From Saccharothrix sp. ST-888 (GTDB lineage Bacteria > Actinomycetota > Actinomycetes > Streptomycetales > Streptomycetaceae), in the NCBI RefSeq assembly GCF_000955975.1, contig NZ_JYJF01000103.1:1-27732 (forward strand): a stretch of DNA of 27,732 nucleotides, in the 5' to 3' direction. Position numbers and translations under genes: made by a program. Below, piece after piece: positions 1 through 8,078 of the stretch. The notes under the pieces were generated by a model that did no database searches, had not been told where the DNA came from, and saw only the letters and a list, made by a program, of their open reading frames with translations. Every line of letters starts with the position of its first letter. Positions within the stretch are counted from its first letter, which is position 1.

Positions 1-2
1 CG

Positions 3-356
3 GACGGCAGGCTCGACGGGCTGATCCACGCGCCCTTCGCGACCTACGCGCACCAGCGGTGGGGCCTGGCGGCGGAGGCCCGGTCGCCGCTGGACGCCGA
101 GGAGTTGCCCGCCCTGCTGGAGGCGGGACGGCTCGCCATGCTCTCCGTGCACCCGTCCATCCGCACCCTCGACCCGCAACCGCCCCGCGCCGGCGGGCAC
201 TTGGTGCTGGCCGTCGGCGCGGACGAGGGCCACCTGTTCATCCACAACCCGTCCGGCTTCCCCAACGGCTCGCAGAGCTTCGCCCGGGTGCCGTGGGCCG
301 ACCTCGGCCGCTTCTACGCGGGGCGGGGGATCGTGCTGGGGTCGTACGCGGACTGA
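3..356 (+). CDS. C39-like peptidase family protein, C-terminal part
   Basis: The reading frame is open from the window edge to a TGA at 354, giving 117 codons of a larger protein. The segment GGHLVLAVGADEGHLF followed by HNPSGFPN has the His (in GGH) and Asn (in HNPSG) arrangement of the papain-like C39 and C39-like_2 peptidase fold. The preceding stretch 'AMLSVHPSIR' fits the strand before the catalytic His. The catalytic Cys would lie upstream, outside the window. Streptomyces encode many secreted C39-like proteins of unknown substrate, so a cell-wall or secreted peptidase is a family-level inference. The next gene starts 120 bp downstream on the same strand. Confidence 0.6.
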   Translation, partial: DGRLDGLIHAPFATYAHQRWGLAAEARSPLDAEELPALLEAGRLAMLSVHPSIRTLDPQPPRAGGHLVLAVGADEGHLFIHNPSGFPNGSQSFARVPWADLGRFYAGRGIVLGSYAD

Positions 357-476
357 GCGGGCCGGGCGCCGCGGGGCGTGGACCGGGTGCTGGGTGAGCG
401 GTCATGCTGCCGCAACCCGGTGGCAACGCGGGACGGCTACGGTGCTCTCGGCACGACCCGTACCGAGAGGTTCCGT

Positions 477-977
477 ATGCACGCCGCCGTCATGGCAGCC
501 CTGGTAGCACTGCTCGTGGCCGCCGCACTGGTGGTCCGGAGGCCGCTGGTGCGGCAGACCGGCTGGGCCGGGCGGCCTGCCCTGCTCCTGCTGCTCGCCG
601 CCGCGCTCTGCCTCGGCCTCACCCTGCCGGACCAGGTCGTGGCCGGTGCACCCGGCCGGCTCGGCGACTGCGCCACCGGCCGGGGTACCCGCCATCTCGC
701 CGACGGGCCGGGACACCAGGCGGTCAACGTCCTGCTCTGGCTGCCGCTCGGCCTCTCCGGCGCCCTCGCCACCCGCCGCCCGTTCGTCGTCGCGGCGGCC
801 GCCTCGGCGACCTGGTTCGCCGTCGAGCTGGTGCAGACACTCGACCCGGTGCGGATGTGCAACCCGGTCGACTGGCTCAACAACTCGCTCGGGTCGCTGG
901 CCGGGGCGCTGATCGGGTACGCGGTGCTGCGGCACCGGTCGGCGGGCCGGGAACGGCACCGTCCGTCGCTGTCGTAG
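477..977 (+). CDS. VanZ-like family membrane protein
   Basis: A 166-aa protein with several hydrophobic segments: residues 1-20 (MHAAVMAALVALLVAAALVV), about 30-50, about 78-100 and a C-terminal helix. The VanZ signature is visible: N-x4-WLPLGL, then ELVQ, then D-WLNN-x2-G near the C-terminus (the usual pattern is N-x3-F-P-x-G, E-x2-Q, D-x3-N-x2-G). VanZ proteins are small integral membrane proteins. VanZ itself gives low-level teicoplanin resistance, but most actinobacterial paralogues are uncharacterised. The ATG at 477 is chosen over an in-frame GTG at 378 because CGAGAGG lies just upstream and the extra residues are unlike any membrane-protein N-terminus. Its stop lies 8 bp from the convergent stop of the next gene. 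Confidence 0.75.
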   Translation: MHAAVMAALVALLVAAALVVRRPLVRQTGWAGRPALLLLLAAALCLGLTLPDQVVAGAPGRLGDCATGRGTRHLADGPGHQAVNVLLWLPLGLSGALATRRPFVVAAAASATWFAVELVQTLDPVRMCNPVDWLNNSLGSLAGALIGYAVLRHRSAGRERHRPSLS

Positions 978-985
978 CGGCCGCT

Positions 986-1267
986 TCAGCCGGTGCCGCC
1001 GTGCAGCCGGGGCCCGCCGTCCGCGCAGCAGCTCCTGCCGCCGTGGATCGCGATGCGGGTCACGTCCGCTGTGGTCGCCGCTCCCCGCAGCATCGGGCGA
1101 CAGTGCCGGTCGGGTCGGCTGCCGTCGTGTACGGCATGCGCCGAGGCCGTTCCGCAGGTCGCGGCGAGGGTGGCGGCGAGGGCCGCGACGGGCAGGGCGG
1201 CCCCGGCCAGAGATCTGCGGAGGTTCGGCACTGCCCGACGCGGGTCGAGTGTTCTGGACGGAGTCAT
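986..1267 (-). CDS. small secreted protein, unknown function
   Basis: A 93-aa ORF with a strong ribosome binding site (GAGGAG about 8 nt before the ATG). The N-terminus looks like a signal peptide: Arg-rich residues 1-19, a hydrophobic run LAGAALPVAALAATLAA, then TASA-H as a plausible signal peptidase I site near residue 44. The mature ~49 residues contain HCRPML and RSCCADGG, so at least three cysteines remain after export and could form disulfides or bind metal. I do not recognise the family. The very good SD, clear signal peptide and neat convergence with the VanZ gene argue that it is real. An exact 18-bp tandem duplication lies in its upstream region. Confidence 0.5.
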   Translation of the reverse strand: MTPSRTLDPRRAVPNLRRSLAGAALPVAALAATLAATCGTASAHAVHDGSRPDRHCRPMLRGAATTADVTRIAIHGGRSCCADGGPRLHGGTG

Positions 1268-1282
1268 TCGGAGCTCTCCTCA

Positions 1283-1318
1283 ATCTGTGCGGAAGCCGGT
1301 ATCTGTGCGGAAGCCGGT
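1283..1318. repeat. exact 18-bp tandem duplication
   Basis: The 18-mer ATCTGTGCGGAAGCCGGT occurs at 1283-1300 and again directly at 1301-1318 with no mismatch. It lies 16-51 bp upstream of the small secreted protein gene's ATG, so it falls in its leader or promoter. Confidence 0.9.
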
Positions 1319-1497
1319 GCGCCGAAGCGGCGGGCATCGGACCCGTGACACGGTCAGCGCCCAGTCAAACCGGGCGGAGCCGGTGGGCCCCGCACCTCGC
1401 CGCCGAGGTGTGCGGGAACCATGCGTTCGGACCTCCCCGCCCCGCCGAATGGAACGCCGTTCCGCCATCCGGGGGGAGACTCCGACAGCAGCCACTC

Positions 1498-1518
1498 GAC
1501 TTGATAGAACGTCAAGTC
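1498..1518. promoter_or_regulatory. inverted repeat, candidate operator
   Basis: GACTTGA, 7-nt spacer, TCAAGTC: perfect 7-bp arms whose 14-bp centre-to-centre spacing is typical of dimeric HTH regulators. It lies about 210 bp upstream of the GTG at 1727. Function is inferred from symmetry only. Confidence 0.35.
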
Positions 1519-1726
1519 AGCTTTTGGAAAGGCTACTTGAGGCTCCCTGGCCCCACGGACGCACGTGCCGAACCCCTGGCGGGCATCCGATGGCGGCCCG
1601 TGTTGAGCCCGGGAGAGCGGATGCCGTCGAATTACCATCAGGAGCCGCGAGGCGCGCCCGGGCGGGGCCGTTCCGGCGTGCCTCCCCCCGTGCTCGATTT
1701 CGGAGATCGCAGATCGAGAGGCACCC

Positions 1727-2281
1727 GTGGTACAGCAGAGTCCGCTCAACCCGCTCGGTCCGGCGTCGTCCATCTGCCTCTGCATGATCGTCAAGGACGA
1801 GGCGGCGGTCATCGAACGCTGTCTCGCGTCCGTGTGCGACCTCGTCCACACCTGGGTGATCTCGGACACCGGGTCGACCGACGGTACCCAGGCGCTGATC
1901 CGCCGCGCATTCGACGGCATCCCCGGCGAGCTGCACGAGGAGCCCTGGGTGAACTTCGGGCGGAACCGCACACTGAACATCGAGCACGCCCGGGGCAAGG
2001 CCGACTACCTGCTGCTCATCGACGCCGACATGGTCGTGCGGCGGGACGGCGCGCTGCCCGCGCTGACCGCCGACTCGTACATGCTGCGGCACGTCGCCGA
2101 CCAGGAGTGCCGCATCAAGCGGCTGGTCAGGGGCGACATGGCCTGGCGCTACGAGGGCGCTATCCATGAGTACCTGACGAGATCGCTGGAGGTCTGCGAC
2201 CGGCTGCTGGCGATGCCCGACCTGCCCAAGTCCTACCGCGAACAGACCTTCCGCAACCGGGAGTTCGCGGTGGCCCGGTAA
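1727..2281 (+). pseudogene. GT2-type glycosyltransferase with internal deletion
   Basis: 184 aa. Residues ~15-145 are a GT-A nucleotide-sugar domain: SICLCMIVKDEAAVIERCL at the first strand, SDTGSTDGTQ, and the metal-binding LLLIDADMV (DxD-type). After RYEGAIHEYLT the sequence jumps to RSLEVCDRLLAMPDLPKSYREQTFRNREFA, which from memory belongs near the C-terminus of the much longer (TPR-containing) actinobacterial members. Full-length relatives are usually well over 300 aa. The most economical reading is an in-frame deletion joining the catalytic domain to the C-terminal end. The GTG start has an SD (GAGAGG) 6-7 nt upstream. It could still fold as a minimal GT-A domain, but I treat it as a decayed gene. 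It is followed 56 bp later by the DNA ligase. Confidence 0.6.
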
Positions 2282-2337
2282 ACGGGGGAGGAGCCGGGGA
2301 GGTTCAGACCGTAGCCACGCTCTCCGGAGGATCCGCC

Positions 2338-3876
2338 GTGCTGCTGAACCGCCTCGCCAGTACCTCGCGGGCCACCGCTGCCGAGCCCGCCCGCAACGCC
2401 AAGATCACGCTGCTCGCCGACTGCCTGCGCGAACTCGGCCCCGAGCAGATCCCGGCCGCCGTCGCGCTGCTCTCCGGGGAGTCCCGGCGGCTGCGGATCG
2501 GCGTCGGCTACGCCGCACTGCGCGAACTCCCGCCCCACGCCGAGAGCGCAACGCTCGGCATCCGCGAGACCGAGGACGCGCTCACCGCTCTCGCGGCCGT
2601 CCACGGCAAGGGGGCGCAGGCCGAACGGGCCCGCCTGCTGGCGGAGTTGTTCGGCCGGGCGACGGAGGAGGAACAGGAGTTCCTGCGGGCCGTGCTCGTC
2701 GGGGAGTTGCGGCAGGGAGCCCTCGACGCGATCCTCGGCGACGCCGTCGCCAAGGCCGCCGGCGTCCCCGCGACCGCCGTGCGCCGGGCCCTGATGTTCC
2801 GGGGATCGGCCCGGGCGGTCGCCGCAGCATCACTCTCCGGCGGCGCCCCCGCACTGCGTGCCTTCGGGCTCGAACTCGGCCGTCCCGTACGGCCGATGCT
2901 GGCCGCCTCCGCACCGGATGTCGCCACGGCACTGGAGCGGATCAGCCCCGCCGCGCTGGAGTGGAAGCTGGACGGCATCAGGGTCCAGGTGCACCGTGAC
3001 GGCGAGCGGATCTCGGTCTTCACCCGCAGCCTGGACGAGATCACCGCGCGGGTGCCCGAAGTGGTCGATGCAGCACGCTCGTTGGCCGTCCGCTCCGTCG
3101 TGCTGGACGGCGAGGCCATCGCGCTCGGCCCGGACGGGCGCCCCCGTCCGTTCCAGGTGACCGCCGCCCGTACCGCCTCCCGGCAGGACCCGGACCGGCT
3201 GCGCACCGAAGTCCCGCTCCGGGTCTTCTTCTTCGACCTGCTGCACCTCGACGGCCAGGATCTGATCGACCGGCCGGCCGAGCAGCGCTGGGCCCGACTC
3301 GCCGAGGTCGTACCGGAACACCTGCGGGTGCCGCACACCGTGACCGGCGGGGCCGAGCCGGCCGGCGTCTTCTTCCGGGATGCCCTGGCCCACGGACACG
3401 AGGGCGTGGTGGTCAAGGACCCCGGCGCGCCGTACGCGGCCGGCCGGCGCGGCGCGGGCTGGATCAAGGTGAAGCCCCGGCACACCCTGGACCTGGTCGT
3501 GACGGCCGCGGAGTGGGGCAGCGGCCGGCGCCGGGGCCTCCTCAGCAACCTCCACCTCGCCGCCCGGAACGACGGCGAGGCCGACCTCGAACCGTGGGTC
3601 ATGCTGGGCAAGACCTTCAAGGGGCTCACCGACGAACTGCTCGCCTGGCAGACCGAACAGTTCCTGGCCCGCGAGGTCTCCCGCGACTCGTACACCGTCC
3701 ACGTCCGCCCCGAACTCGTCGTCGAGATCGCCTTCGACGGCCTCCAGCACAGCCCCCGCTACCCGGCCGGCCTCGCGCTGCGCTTCGCCCGGGTCCTGCG
3801 CTACCGCGAGGACAAGCCGGCTGCGGAAGCCGACACCATCACCGCCGTCCGCGGCCTGGCGGCGGAGGGGCTGTAG
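2338..3876 (+). CDS. ligB: ATP-dependent DNA ligase, LigB type
   Basis: A 512-aa ATP-dependent DNA ligase that seals nicks through an enzyme-AMP intermediate. Residues 1-~185 are the helical N-terminal DNA-binding domain (SGESRRLRIGVGYAALR, ELFGRATEEEQEFLRAVLVGEL). The adenylation domain starts with motif I EWKLDGIRVQVHR (catalytic Lys near residue 204), followed by FTRSLDEITARVPEV, VLDGEAIA, the motif around FFFDLLHLDG, HEGVVVKDP (motif IV) and GWIKVKP (motif V). The OB-fold C-terminus carries VMLGKTFKGLTDE and RPELVVEIAFDGLQ. Length and motif order match mycobacterial LigB closely. The GTG start is set by GGAGG 7-8 nt upstream. LigB is usually a non-essential accessory ligase next to NAD-dependent LigA, with a repair role. 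It appears monocistronic. Confidence 0.93.
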   Translation: MLLNRLASTSRATAAEPARNAKITLLADCLRELGPEQIPAAVALLSGESRRLRIGVGYAALRELPPHAESATLGIRETEDALTALAAVHGKGAQAERARLLAELFGRATEEEQEFLRAVLVGELRQGALDAILGDAVAKAAGVPATAVRRALMFRGSARAVAAASLSGGAPALRAFGLELGRPVRPMLAASAPDVATALERISPAALEWKLDGIRVQVHRDGERISVFTRSLDEITARVPEVVDAARSLAVRSVVLDGEAIALGPDGRPRPFQVTAARTASRQDPDRLRTEVPLRVFFFDLLHLDGQDLIDRPAEQRWARLAEVVPEHLRVPHTVTGGAEPAGVFFRDALAHGHEGVVVKDPGAPYAAGRRGAGWIKVKPRHTLDLVVTAAEWGSGRRRGLLSNLHLAARNDGEADLEPWVMLGKTFKGLTDELLAWQTEQFLAREVSRDSYTVHVRPELVVEIAFDGLQHSPRYPAGLALRFARVLRYREDKPAAEADTITAVRGLAAEGL

Positions 3877-4003
3877 CGGCGCTCGGGCGGAGCGATTGTG
3901 TGACATCCCGTGAGTTCTCCTGAGCCCAGCTGCGACGCTGACCCCGTGGCCGGGGCGGGTGACCGGCATTGAGCTGCATTCCGGCGGAAAGGAGCCAGGC
4001 GCG

Positions 4004-4093
4004 GTGACCCTGATAGTGGATCGCCGGGACGCCGAGTTCGTCCGGGAAGGCGCCAAGTGGGTGGCGGACGACGAAGCCTCCTCCGGCGGCTGA
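4004..4093 (+). CDS. possible 29-aa micropeptide or gene remnant
   Basis: GTG-initiated ORF with a good SD (AAAGGAG, ~9 nt upstream) encoding 29 residues (begins MTLIVDRRDAEFVREG, ends ADDEASSGG). It has no recognised family. It overlaps, in another frame, the start of the DUF6183-like ORF. It could be a real small protein or the surviving start of a gene truncated by the event that eroded the next gene. The SD is the only support. Confidence 0.25.
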   Translation: MTLIVDRRDAEFVREGAKWVADDEASSGG

Positions 4094-4890
4094 TCACCGT
4101 GCCTACAGGAGCAGCTCGGACCGCAGCCAGGAGTCGATCACCGGCGCCAGCGAGCGAGCATGTGGCGCTGCTGCGGCCGGGCTTGGCGGCCCGTCGCGCG
4201 GCTCCGGCGGAGCACCGCTGTCCGGATACTTCTTGGAGTCATCACCCGCTGGGCTGGTTGCCGCTGACGCTGTCGGACGTGGAAGGACGTCCAGATCTGC
4301 CGAGTTACAGCATCCGTGGCAGCAGTCACTCGATGCCGTTCGGACCGTCGGAGGAACGTGAACTGGCGGTGCTCGCTGGCGCGCGTGTCCCGTCGGCGGA
4401 GGAGACGACGACAGAAGCCATGGCCATGGCCAGGGCGAACTGGGCCGAAGAGTCCAACGGGCGCATCGAGGCGCGGGTTTTCGACCTCGCAGAACCTCAG
4501 GATGCCGCATCGGTCCCGACCGCGCTCCTGACGCTGGGGCTGGAGTGTCTGCACGGAGTGGGGAAGAAGGCCACTCTGTCGGTCGCTGTCCGTCCGCCGG
4601 CCCCGGCGTGGCGGGTGCTCTCCGCCGCGGCATCGACGGGAGGGGCGTACAACTCCGTTTCCCACGGCGCCTACGGCCGCCTGGCGGCCCGGCAGTCCCT
4701 GGCTGCGCTGGCCGGATGCCCGGAAGGCGCCACCGCCGGCGAGGTCGAAGCACGTGTGGGGGACTGCATCTGGCACGGTTTCGATGCCGACACGAAGTGG
4801 TACGGGCAAGTGGCCTGGGACATCGGTCTGGCCGCCCTTGCTCCAGACCGCCGGCGCCCGGCCGTGCTGGCTGCAACGGATACCGACTGA
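4057..4890 (+). CDS. DUF6183-like protein, probably N-terminally truncated
   Basis: Open for 277 codons, but only the part from about 4243 (HPLGWLPLTLSDVEGRPDL) looks like protein; the first ~60 codons are arginine/alanine-rich shadow-like sequence. The credible part (~215 aa) includes WAEESNGRIEARVF, TLGLECLHGVG, a Gly/Tyr-rich GGAYNSVSHGAYGRLAARQS, and the ending DADTKWYGQVAWDIGLAALA with LAATDTD. From memory this resembles the C-terminal half of the Streptomyces DUF6183 family, whose members are longer and of unknown function. No good start or SD supports the region, so an N-terminal truncation is likely. Function unknown. Confidence 0.4.
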   Translation: MGGGRRSLLRRLITVPTGAARTAARSRSPAPASEHVALLRPGLAARRAAPAEHRCPDTSWSHHPLGWLPLTLSDVEGRPDLPSYSIRGSSHSMPFGPSEERELAVLAGARVPSAEETTTEAMAMARANWAEESNGRIEARVFDLAEPQDAASVPTALLTLGLECLHGVGKKATLSVAVRPPAPAWRVLSAAASTGGAYNSVSHGAYGRLAARQSLAALAGCPEGATAGEVEARVGDCIWHGFDADTKWYGQVAWDIGLAALAPDRRRPAVLAATDTD

Positions 4891-4952
4891 GGTGCCCGTG
4901 GTTCGCGTGTCGGGGAGCTGGACCGAGTGAACGGTGCCGGGCACCGCGTGGA

Positions 4953-5315
4953 TCAACGGGTCTCCAGCGGGTCGGCCCGGCCGAGCAGCCCGGCGAGCGG
5001 GGTGCCGGTCCGGGCGGCGGCGATGCGGCGGGCGCGCAGCTGGGCGCGGGTGCGGGGGCGGAACTTCGGATCCCGCCCGCAACCGCACGGCTCGAAGCCC
5101 TCGTAGCGCAGCCCGGCGTTGAGGACCGCCGCGACGACCGACCATGCCTTCCGATTGCTGCGGCGGGGTGCCGCGAAGTCGTGGCCAGCACACAGCAGCG
5201 GCCCGGCGCAGCGCGGGCACATGTGTCCGGTGTCGCCGGGATGCCGCTTGAAGCTGATCCGGCACGACACGCACGCGTAGTGCAGCTTGTAGTGGACGAA
5301 GGCGTAGGTACACAT
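4953..5315 (-). CDS. conserved zinc-ribbon-like hypothetical protein
   Basis: 120 aa. Two Cys-x2-Cys pairs, YACVSCRISF and HMCPRCAGPLLC, sit about 20 residues apart and suggest a zinc ribbon in residues 10-45. A third Cys pair occurs at PCGCGRDPKFRPRTRAQLRARR, followed by a basic tail, so nucleic-acid binding is possible. Start: the internal ATG at 5315 (MCTYAFVHYKLHYAC) is favoured over an upstream start at 5345, because the conserved part begins there in the Streptomyces proteins I recall. No strong SD is visible. It stands alone, without an operon partner. Function unknown. Confidence 0.65.
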   Translation of the reverse strand: MCTYAFVHYKLHYACVSCRISFKRHPGDTGHMCPRCAGPLLCAGHDFAAPRRSNRKAWSVVAAVLNAGLRYEGFEPCGCGRDPKFRPRTRAQLRARRIAAARTGTPLAGLLGRADPLETR

Positions 5316-5466
5316 GGGCCGACCGTACCGGCGGTGCTTCCGCACCGACCAACGGATTCCGCGTCAGCGGCCCGCGGACGCGCGCCGCTCCGCCTGGGAC
5401 AGGGCGTACTCCACGTCCCCGTGCCACGATCGTTGACGACACCCCACGTTGAGCCGGTGGCCGGCC

Positions 5467-6160
5467 TCACCCGGCGGCTGGCGGCTGCGGTTCGCCCGCC
5501 CGTTGATCCGGGATGGCGGGGACGGGACCGAGATCGAGACGGCTGTTCATGTCGAGCTCGAACCTGCCGGGGTTCACGTACGTCCGGAACAGCGGTGACA
5601 AGGTCCGCCGGTCGGCATCGGTGAGGCGATCGGCCCACTTCGGGTCTGCCAGGGCCTGCTGCATCGGCAGGGTGTCGACGTGGACCTGAGCGGACTGGAG
5701 CAGGTGCAGCGCGAGCATGCCGACCTCCTGGCTCTCCTTGTCCGCTCCGGTCAGGTCGCCGTCCTTGCCCTAGCACAGGTCCTGGTCGGCGGAGTTCGAG
5801 CTCTCCACGACCTGCAAGCCCTCGTGGACCTCCAGCTTCCGCACCCGCTGGAGCTTGTTCACCTCGGCCAGCAGGCTCTCCAGCCCCGGCGCCCCGGGTC
5901 CGTCTTCAGCTCGGTGAAGAACGACCGGCCGCCGCCGACCACCGCCCCTTCGCCGTTCGCCGCCTGGTCGTTCTGGTCACCCGCGACCAGGTCATCCAGC
6001 CGCGAGCAGGTCAGGTGCGACAGCCGGTCCACCGTCGTCGGCCAGAACCGCGCGTCGAAGTCCTTCACCGCCCGGGCCACCAGTCGACGCACCTGGCCCG
6101 GGGCCGGCGGCTCGATGCCGTCATGGCGGCACCGGGCCGCCACGGCCTCCGGAGGTCGCT
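5467..6160 (-). pseudogene. tnpA: Tn3-family transposase (tnpA) relic
   Basis: Three degraded pieces read along the minus strand. 6160-5880 encodes the N-terminal region (VAARCRHDGIEPPAPGQV, then DFDARFWPTTVDRLS, ending ELKTDPG). In the G/C-rich run near 5885-5895 one base is missing, and the next frame continues APGLESLLAEVNKLQRVR. That joins directly to the C-terminal part EVHEGLQVVESSNSADQDL, skipping several hundred residues including the DDE core. There follows C-TAG-GKDGDLTG, where family members have FYGKDGDLTG, so a nonsense mutation is present at about 5774. The C-terminal end (5718-5467) reads MLALHLLQSAQVHVDTLPMQ ... FRTYVNPGRFELDMNSRLDL and lacks the Tyr of the usual VNPYGRF. Frameshift, stop and large deletion make it non-functional. 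No matching resolvase was found. Confidence 0.8.
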
Positions 6161-6261
6161 GAGGCCCGGTGCCCGAGTTCCTGCGCGCGCGGTTGGCCGA
6201 GCGGAGCCCCGCGCGCCGCTGTCGGCGGGGCCGTTGTCGCCGGGTGGCTGATGGAGGCCGG

Positions 6262-7116
6262 TCAGCTGCTGCCGGGGAGGCCGATCGGGTTGAGCGGGGG
6301 GAGTTCGGCGCGGCAGGCGGTCGAGATGGGCTTGAGGGCGGCGGCCAGCTCGTCCAGTTCGGCGCGGTGGAAGCCGGACCAGACGCGGGCGGCGGCCAGG
6401 TCGGTGGCGGCCTCCAGGGCCTGGTGGCGATGGCGGCCGTCGGGGGAGATGGTGCCGTCGGGGCTGAGCCAGCCGCGTTCGGTCAGCCGGGCGGTGGCCG
6501 CGTCCCACTCCTCGTCGCTCCAGCCCCGGAAGGGCTGGAGCACCTCGCGGCGGACGTCCAGCGCACAGCGCACCACCAGGGCCTCGCACCCGTCGAGCCC
6601 CTCGGTGACCAGGGCCGCGACATGCCCGTCGCCCCGGTGCTCGCGCAGGACGGTGGTGGCGTGCCAGAGCCGGGCCAACCGGCCCTCGGGGCGCGGCAGG
6701 GCGGCGTTCGCGGCGGCCAGCACGCGCCCGCAACAGTCCAGGCCGTCCACCGCGCGCTCCAGCAGCTGCACCGAACGGTCGATCAGATCCGGCTTGACGG
6801 TGGCCAGTACCCGCTCCAGCGCGGCCGACGCGCCCGCCACCCGCGCCTGGAGCGCGGCCTCGGGAGTGGCGCGTCTCCAGACGTCGGGGAGCGCCCGTTC
6901 GACCATCCCCGGCGCGAAGTTGAAGAAGGCGGCGACCACCGGAGCGGCCTCCACCGGGCCCAGCGGTGCGGACCGACCCGCGAAGTACCCGCGCCAACTG
7001 CCGTGCAGCCCCGCTGTCTCGTACGCCGCCCGACCCTCGGGTGAGAAGTAGGTGAGGGCGTGCACGGGCTCGAAGAGCCACCACAGAGCGCGTGCGGGAT
7101 GTACCGGCTCGGCCAT
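6262..7116 (-). CDS. SCO6745-like family protein
   Basis: 284 aa. The sequence opens VHPARALWWLFEPVHALTYFSPEGRAAYETAGL and continues with GYFAGRSAPLGPV and FFNFAPGMVERALPDVW. These features match the actinobacterial SCO6745 family (related to SalK-type proteins with a winged-helix-like C-terminus). Residues ~215-250 (GWSDEEWDAATARLTERGWL..DGTIS..GRHRHQALEAATD) resemble the MarR-like winged helix with its 'wing' DG. The start ATG at 7116 has GAAAGG 7 nt upstream; the much longer open frame above it is shadow. Function is not established for the family. It is divergent from rpe, with a 229-bp shared intergenic region. Confidence 0.7.
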   Translation of the reverse strand: MAEPVHPARALWWLFEPVHALTYFSPEGRAAYETAGLHGSWRGYFAGRSAPLGPVEAAPVVAAFFNFAPGMVERALPDVWRRATPEAALQARVAGASAALERVLATVKPDLIDRSVQLLERAVDGLDCCGRVLAAANAALPRPEGRLARLWHATTVLREHRGDGHVAALVTEGLDGCEALVVRCALDVRREVLQPFRGWSDEEWDAATARLTERGWLSPDGTISPDGRHRHQALEAATDLAAARVWSGFHRAELDELAAALKPISTACRAELPPLNPIGLPGSS

Positions 7117-7153
7117 CGGGACACCTTTCTCGGAGCGGGTTGCGGTGCGGTCC

Positions 7154-7190
7154 GAAGCGGGCCACGGTGCAGTCCTGAAGCGGGCCACGG
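7154..7190. repeat. 14-bp direct repeat, 23-bp period
   Basis: GAAGCGGGCCACGG occurs at 7154-7167 and 7177-7190, preceded both times by GTCC (with one extra T the second time). It lies in the divergent promoter region between the SCO6745-like gene and rpe and could be a paired operator or a simple tandem duplication. Confidence 0.6.
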
Positions 7191-7345
7191 CGAATCGGGC
7201 ACAGCGTACGAGATGCCGGTGCGGAACCGTTGTGATGCGGGTCACGCGCCGATCTCCCGATACGCCCTGCGCAGGTTGCAGGAGGGATGATGGACCCAAG
7301 GTGGCCGCTCCCGCCGCCCGCACCGAGTTGTGAAGGTACCCGGAA

Positions 7346-8029
7346 ATGGCGCAGATCAACCCCAGCATCCTGTCCGCCGACTTCGCCCGTCTCGCCCAGG
7401 AGGCAGAGGCGGTCCGAGGCGCGGACTGGCTCCATGTGGACGTCATGGACAACCACTTCGTCCCCAACCTCACGCTGGGCGTGCCGATCGTCGAGTCGCT
7501 GGCCCGGGCCACCGACATCCCGCTCGACTGCCACCTGATGATCGAGCAGGCCGACCGCTGGGCCCCCCAGTACGTCGAGGCGGGCGCCGGTTCGGTGACC
7601 TTCCACGCCGAGGCCGCCGCCGCCCCCGTCCGTCTCGCCCGCGAGATCCGGGCCAAGGGCGCCCGTGCCTCGATGGCCCTCAAGCCGGCCACCCCGATCG
7701 AGCCGTACGAGGACCTGCTGCCCGAGCTCGACATGGTGCTGATCATGACCGTGGAACCGGGCTTCGGCGGCCAGGCGTTCCTGGACATCATGCTCCCCAA
7801 GATCCGCCGCACCCGTGAACTGATCCACAAGCACGGCCTGGACCTCTGGCTCCAGGTCGACGGCGGTGTCTCCGCCGCCACCATCGAGCGCTGCGCCGAG
7901 GCCGGTGCCGACGTCTTCGTGGCCGGTTCGGCGGTGTACGGCGCGGCCGACCCGGCTGAGGCGGTCCGCGCCCTGCGGGCCCAGGCGGAGGCGGCGACGG
8001 CCACCGCGTCCTGGGGCTGCTCGCACTGA
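7346..8029 (+). CDS. rpe: ribulose-phosphate 3-epimerase
   Basis: 227 aa, full length for the family. It interconverts ribulose 5-phosphate and xylulose 5-phosphate in the pentose phosphate pathway, in the cytoplasm. TIM-barrel signatures run in order: INPSILSADFARL, WLHVDVMDNHFVPNLTLG (metal/substrate Asp and His), DCHLMI (metal His), TFHAEA (metal His), MALKPATP, MTVEPGFGGQAF (phosphate and catalytic loop), LQVDGGVS (catalytic Asp) and FVAGSAVYG (phosphate loop). The ATG at 7346 is preceded by GAAGG. It is transcribed alone and ends at a strong hairpin at 8079-8111. Confidence 0.97.
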   Translation: MAQINPSILSADFARLAQEAEAVRGADWLHVDVMDNHFVPNLTLGVPIVESLARATDIPLDCHLMIEQADRWAPQYVEAGAGSVTFHAEAAAAPVRLAREIRAKGARASMALKPATPIEPYEDLLPELDMVLIMTVEPGFGGQAFLDIMLPKIRRTRELIHKHGLDLWLQVDGGVSAATIERCAEAGADVFVAGSAVYGAADPAEAVRALRAQAEAATATASWGCSH

Positions 8030-8078
8030 CGGCTTGGTGGCTTCGTGGCTACTCGCCCGGGGCCGGGCGGAGTTGGAC

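Larger units (their letters stand above)
1268..1726. other. 459-bp intergenic region with repeats and palindromes
   Basis: There is no convincing gene on either strand. The region separates the divergent small secreted protein (minus) and glycosyltransferase (plus). It holds an exact 18-bp tandem duplication at 1283-1318, a 5-bp-arm inverted repeat GGAACgccGTTCC near 1451-1463, and a perfect 7-bp-arm inverted repeat GACTTGA-N7-TCAAGTC at 1498-1518. A good SD (GAGAGG) for the downstream GTG lies just before 1727. Promoter elements could not be assigned with confidence. Confidence 0.5.

Noticed and set aside
1451..1463. GGAACgccGTTCC as a defined operator
   Set aside because: Five-base arms in GC-rich DNA are expected by chance; only mentioned within the intergenic description.
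2830..4056. 408-aa minus-strand open frame opposite ligB
   Set aside because: Antisense shadow of a clear DNA ligase gene; no recognisable domain.
4103..5776. 557-aa minus-strand open frame
   Set aside because: Shadow of the DUF6183-like and zinc-ribbon genes; composition typical of high-GC antisense frames.
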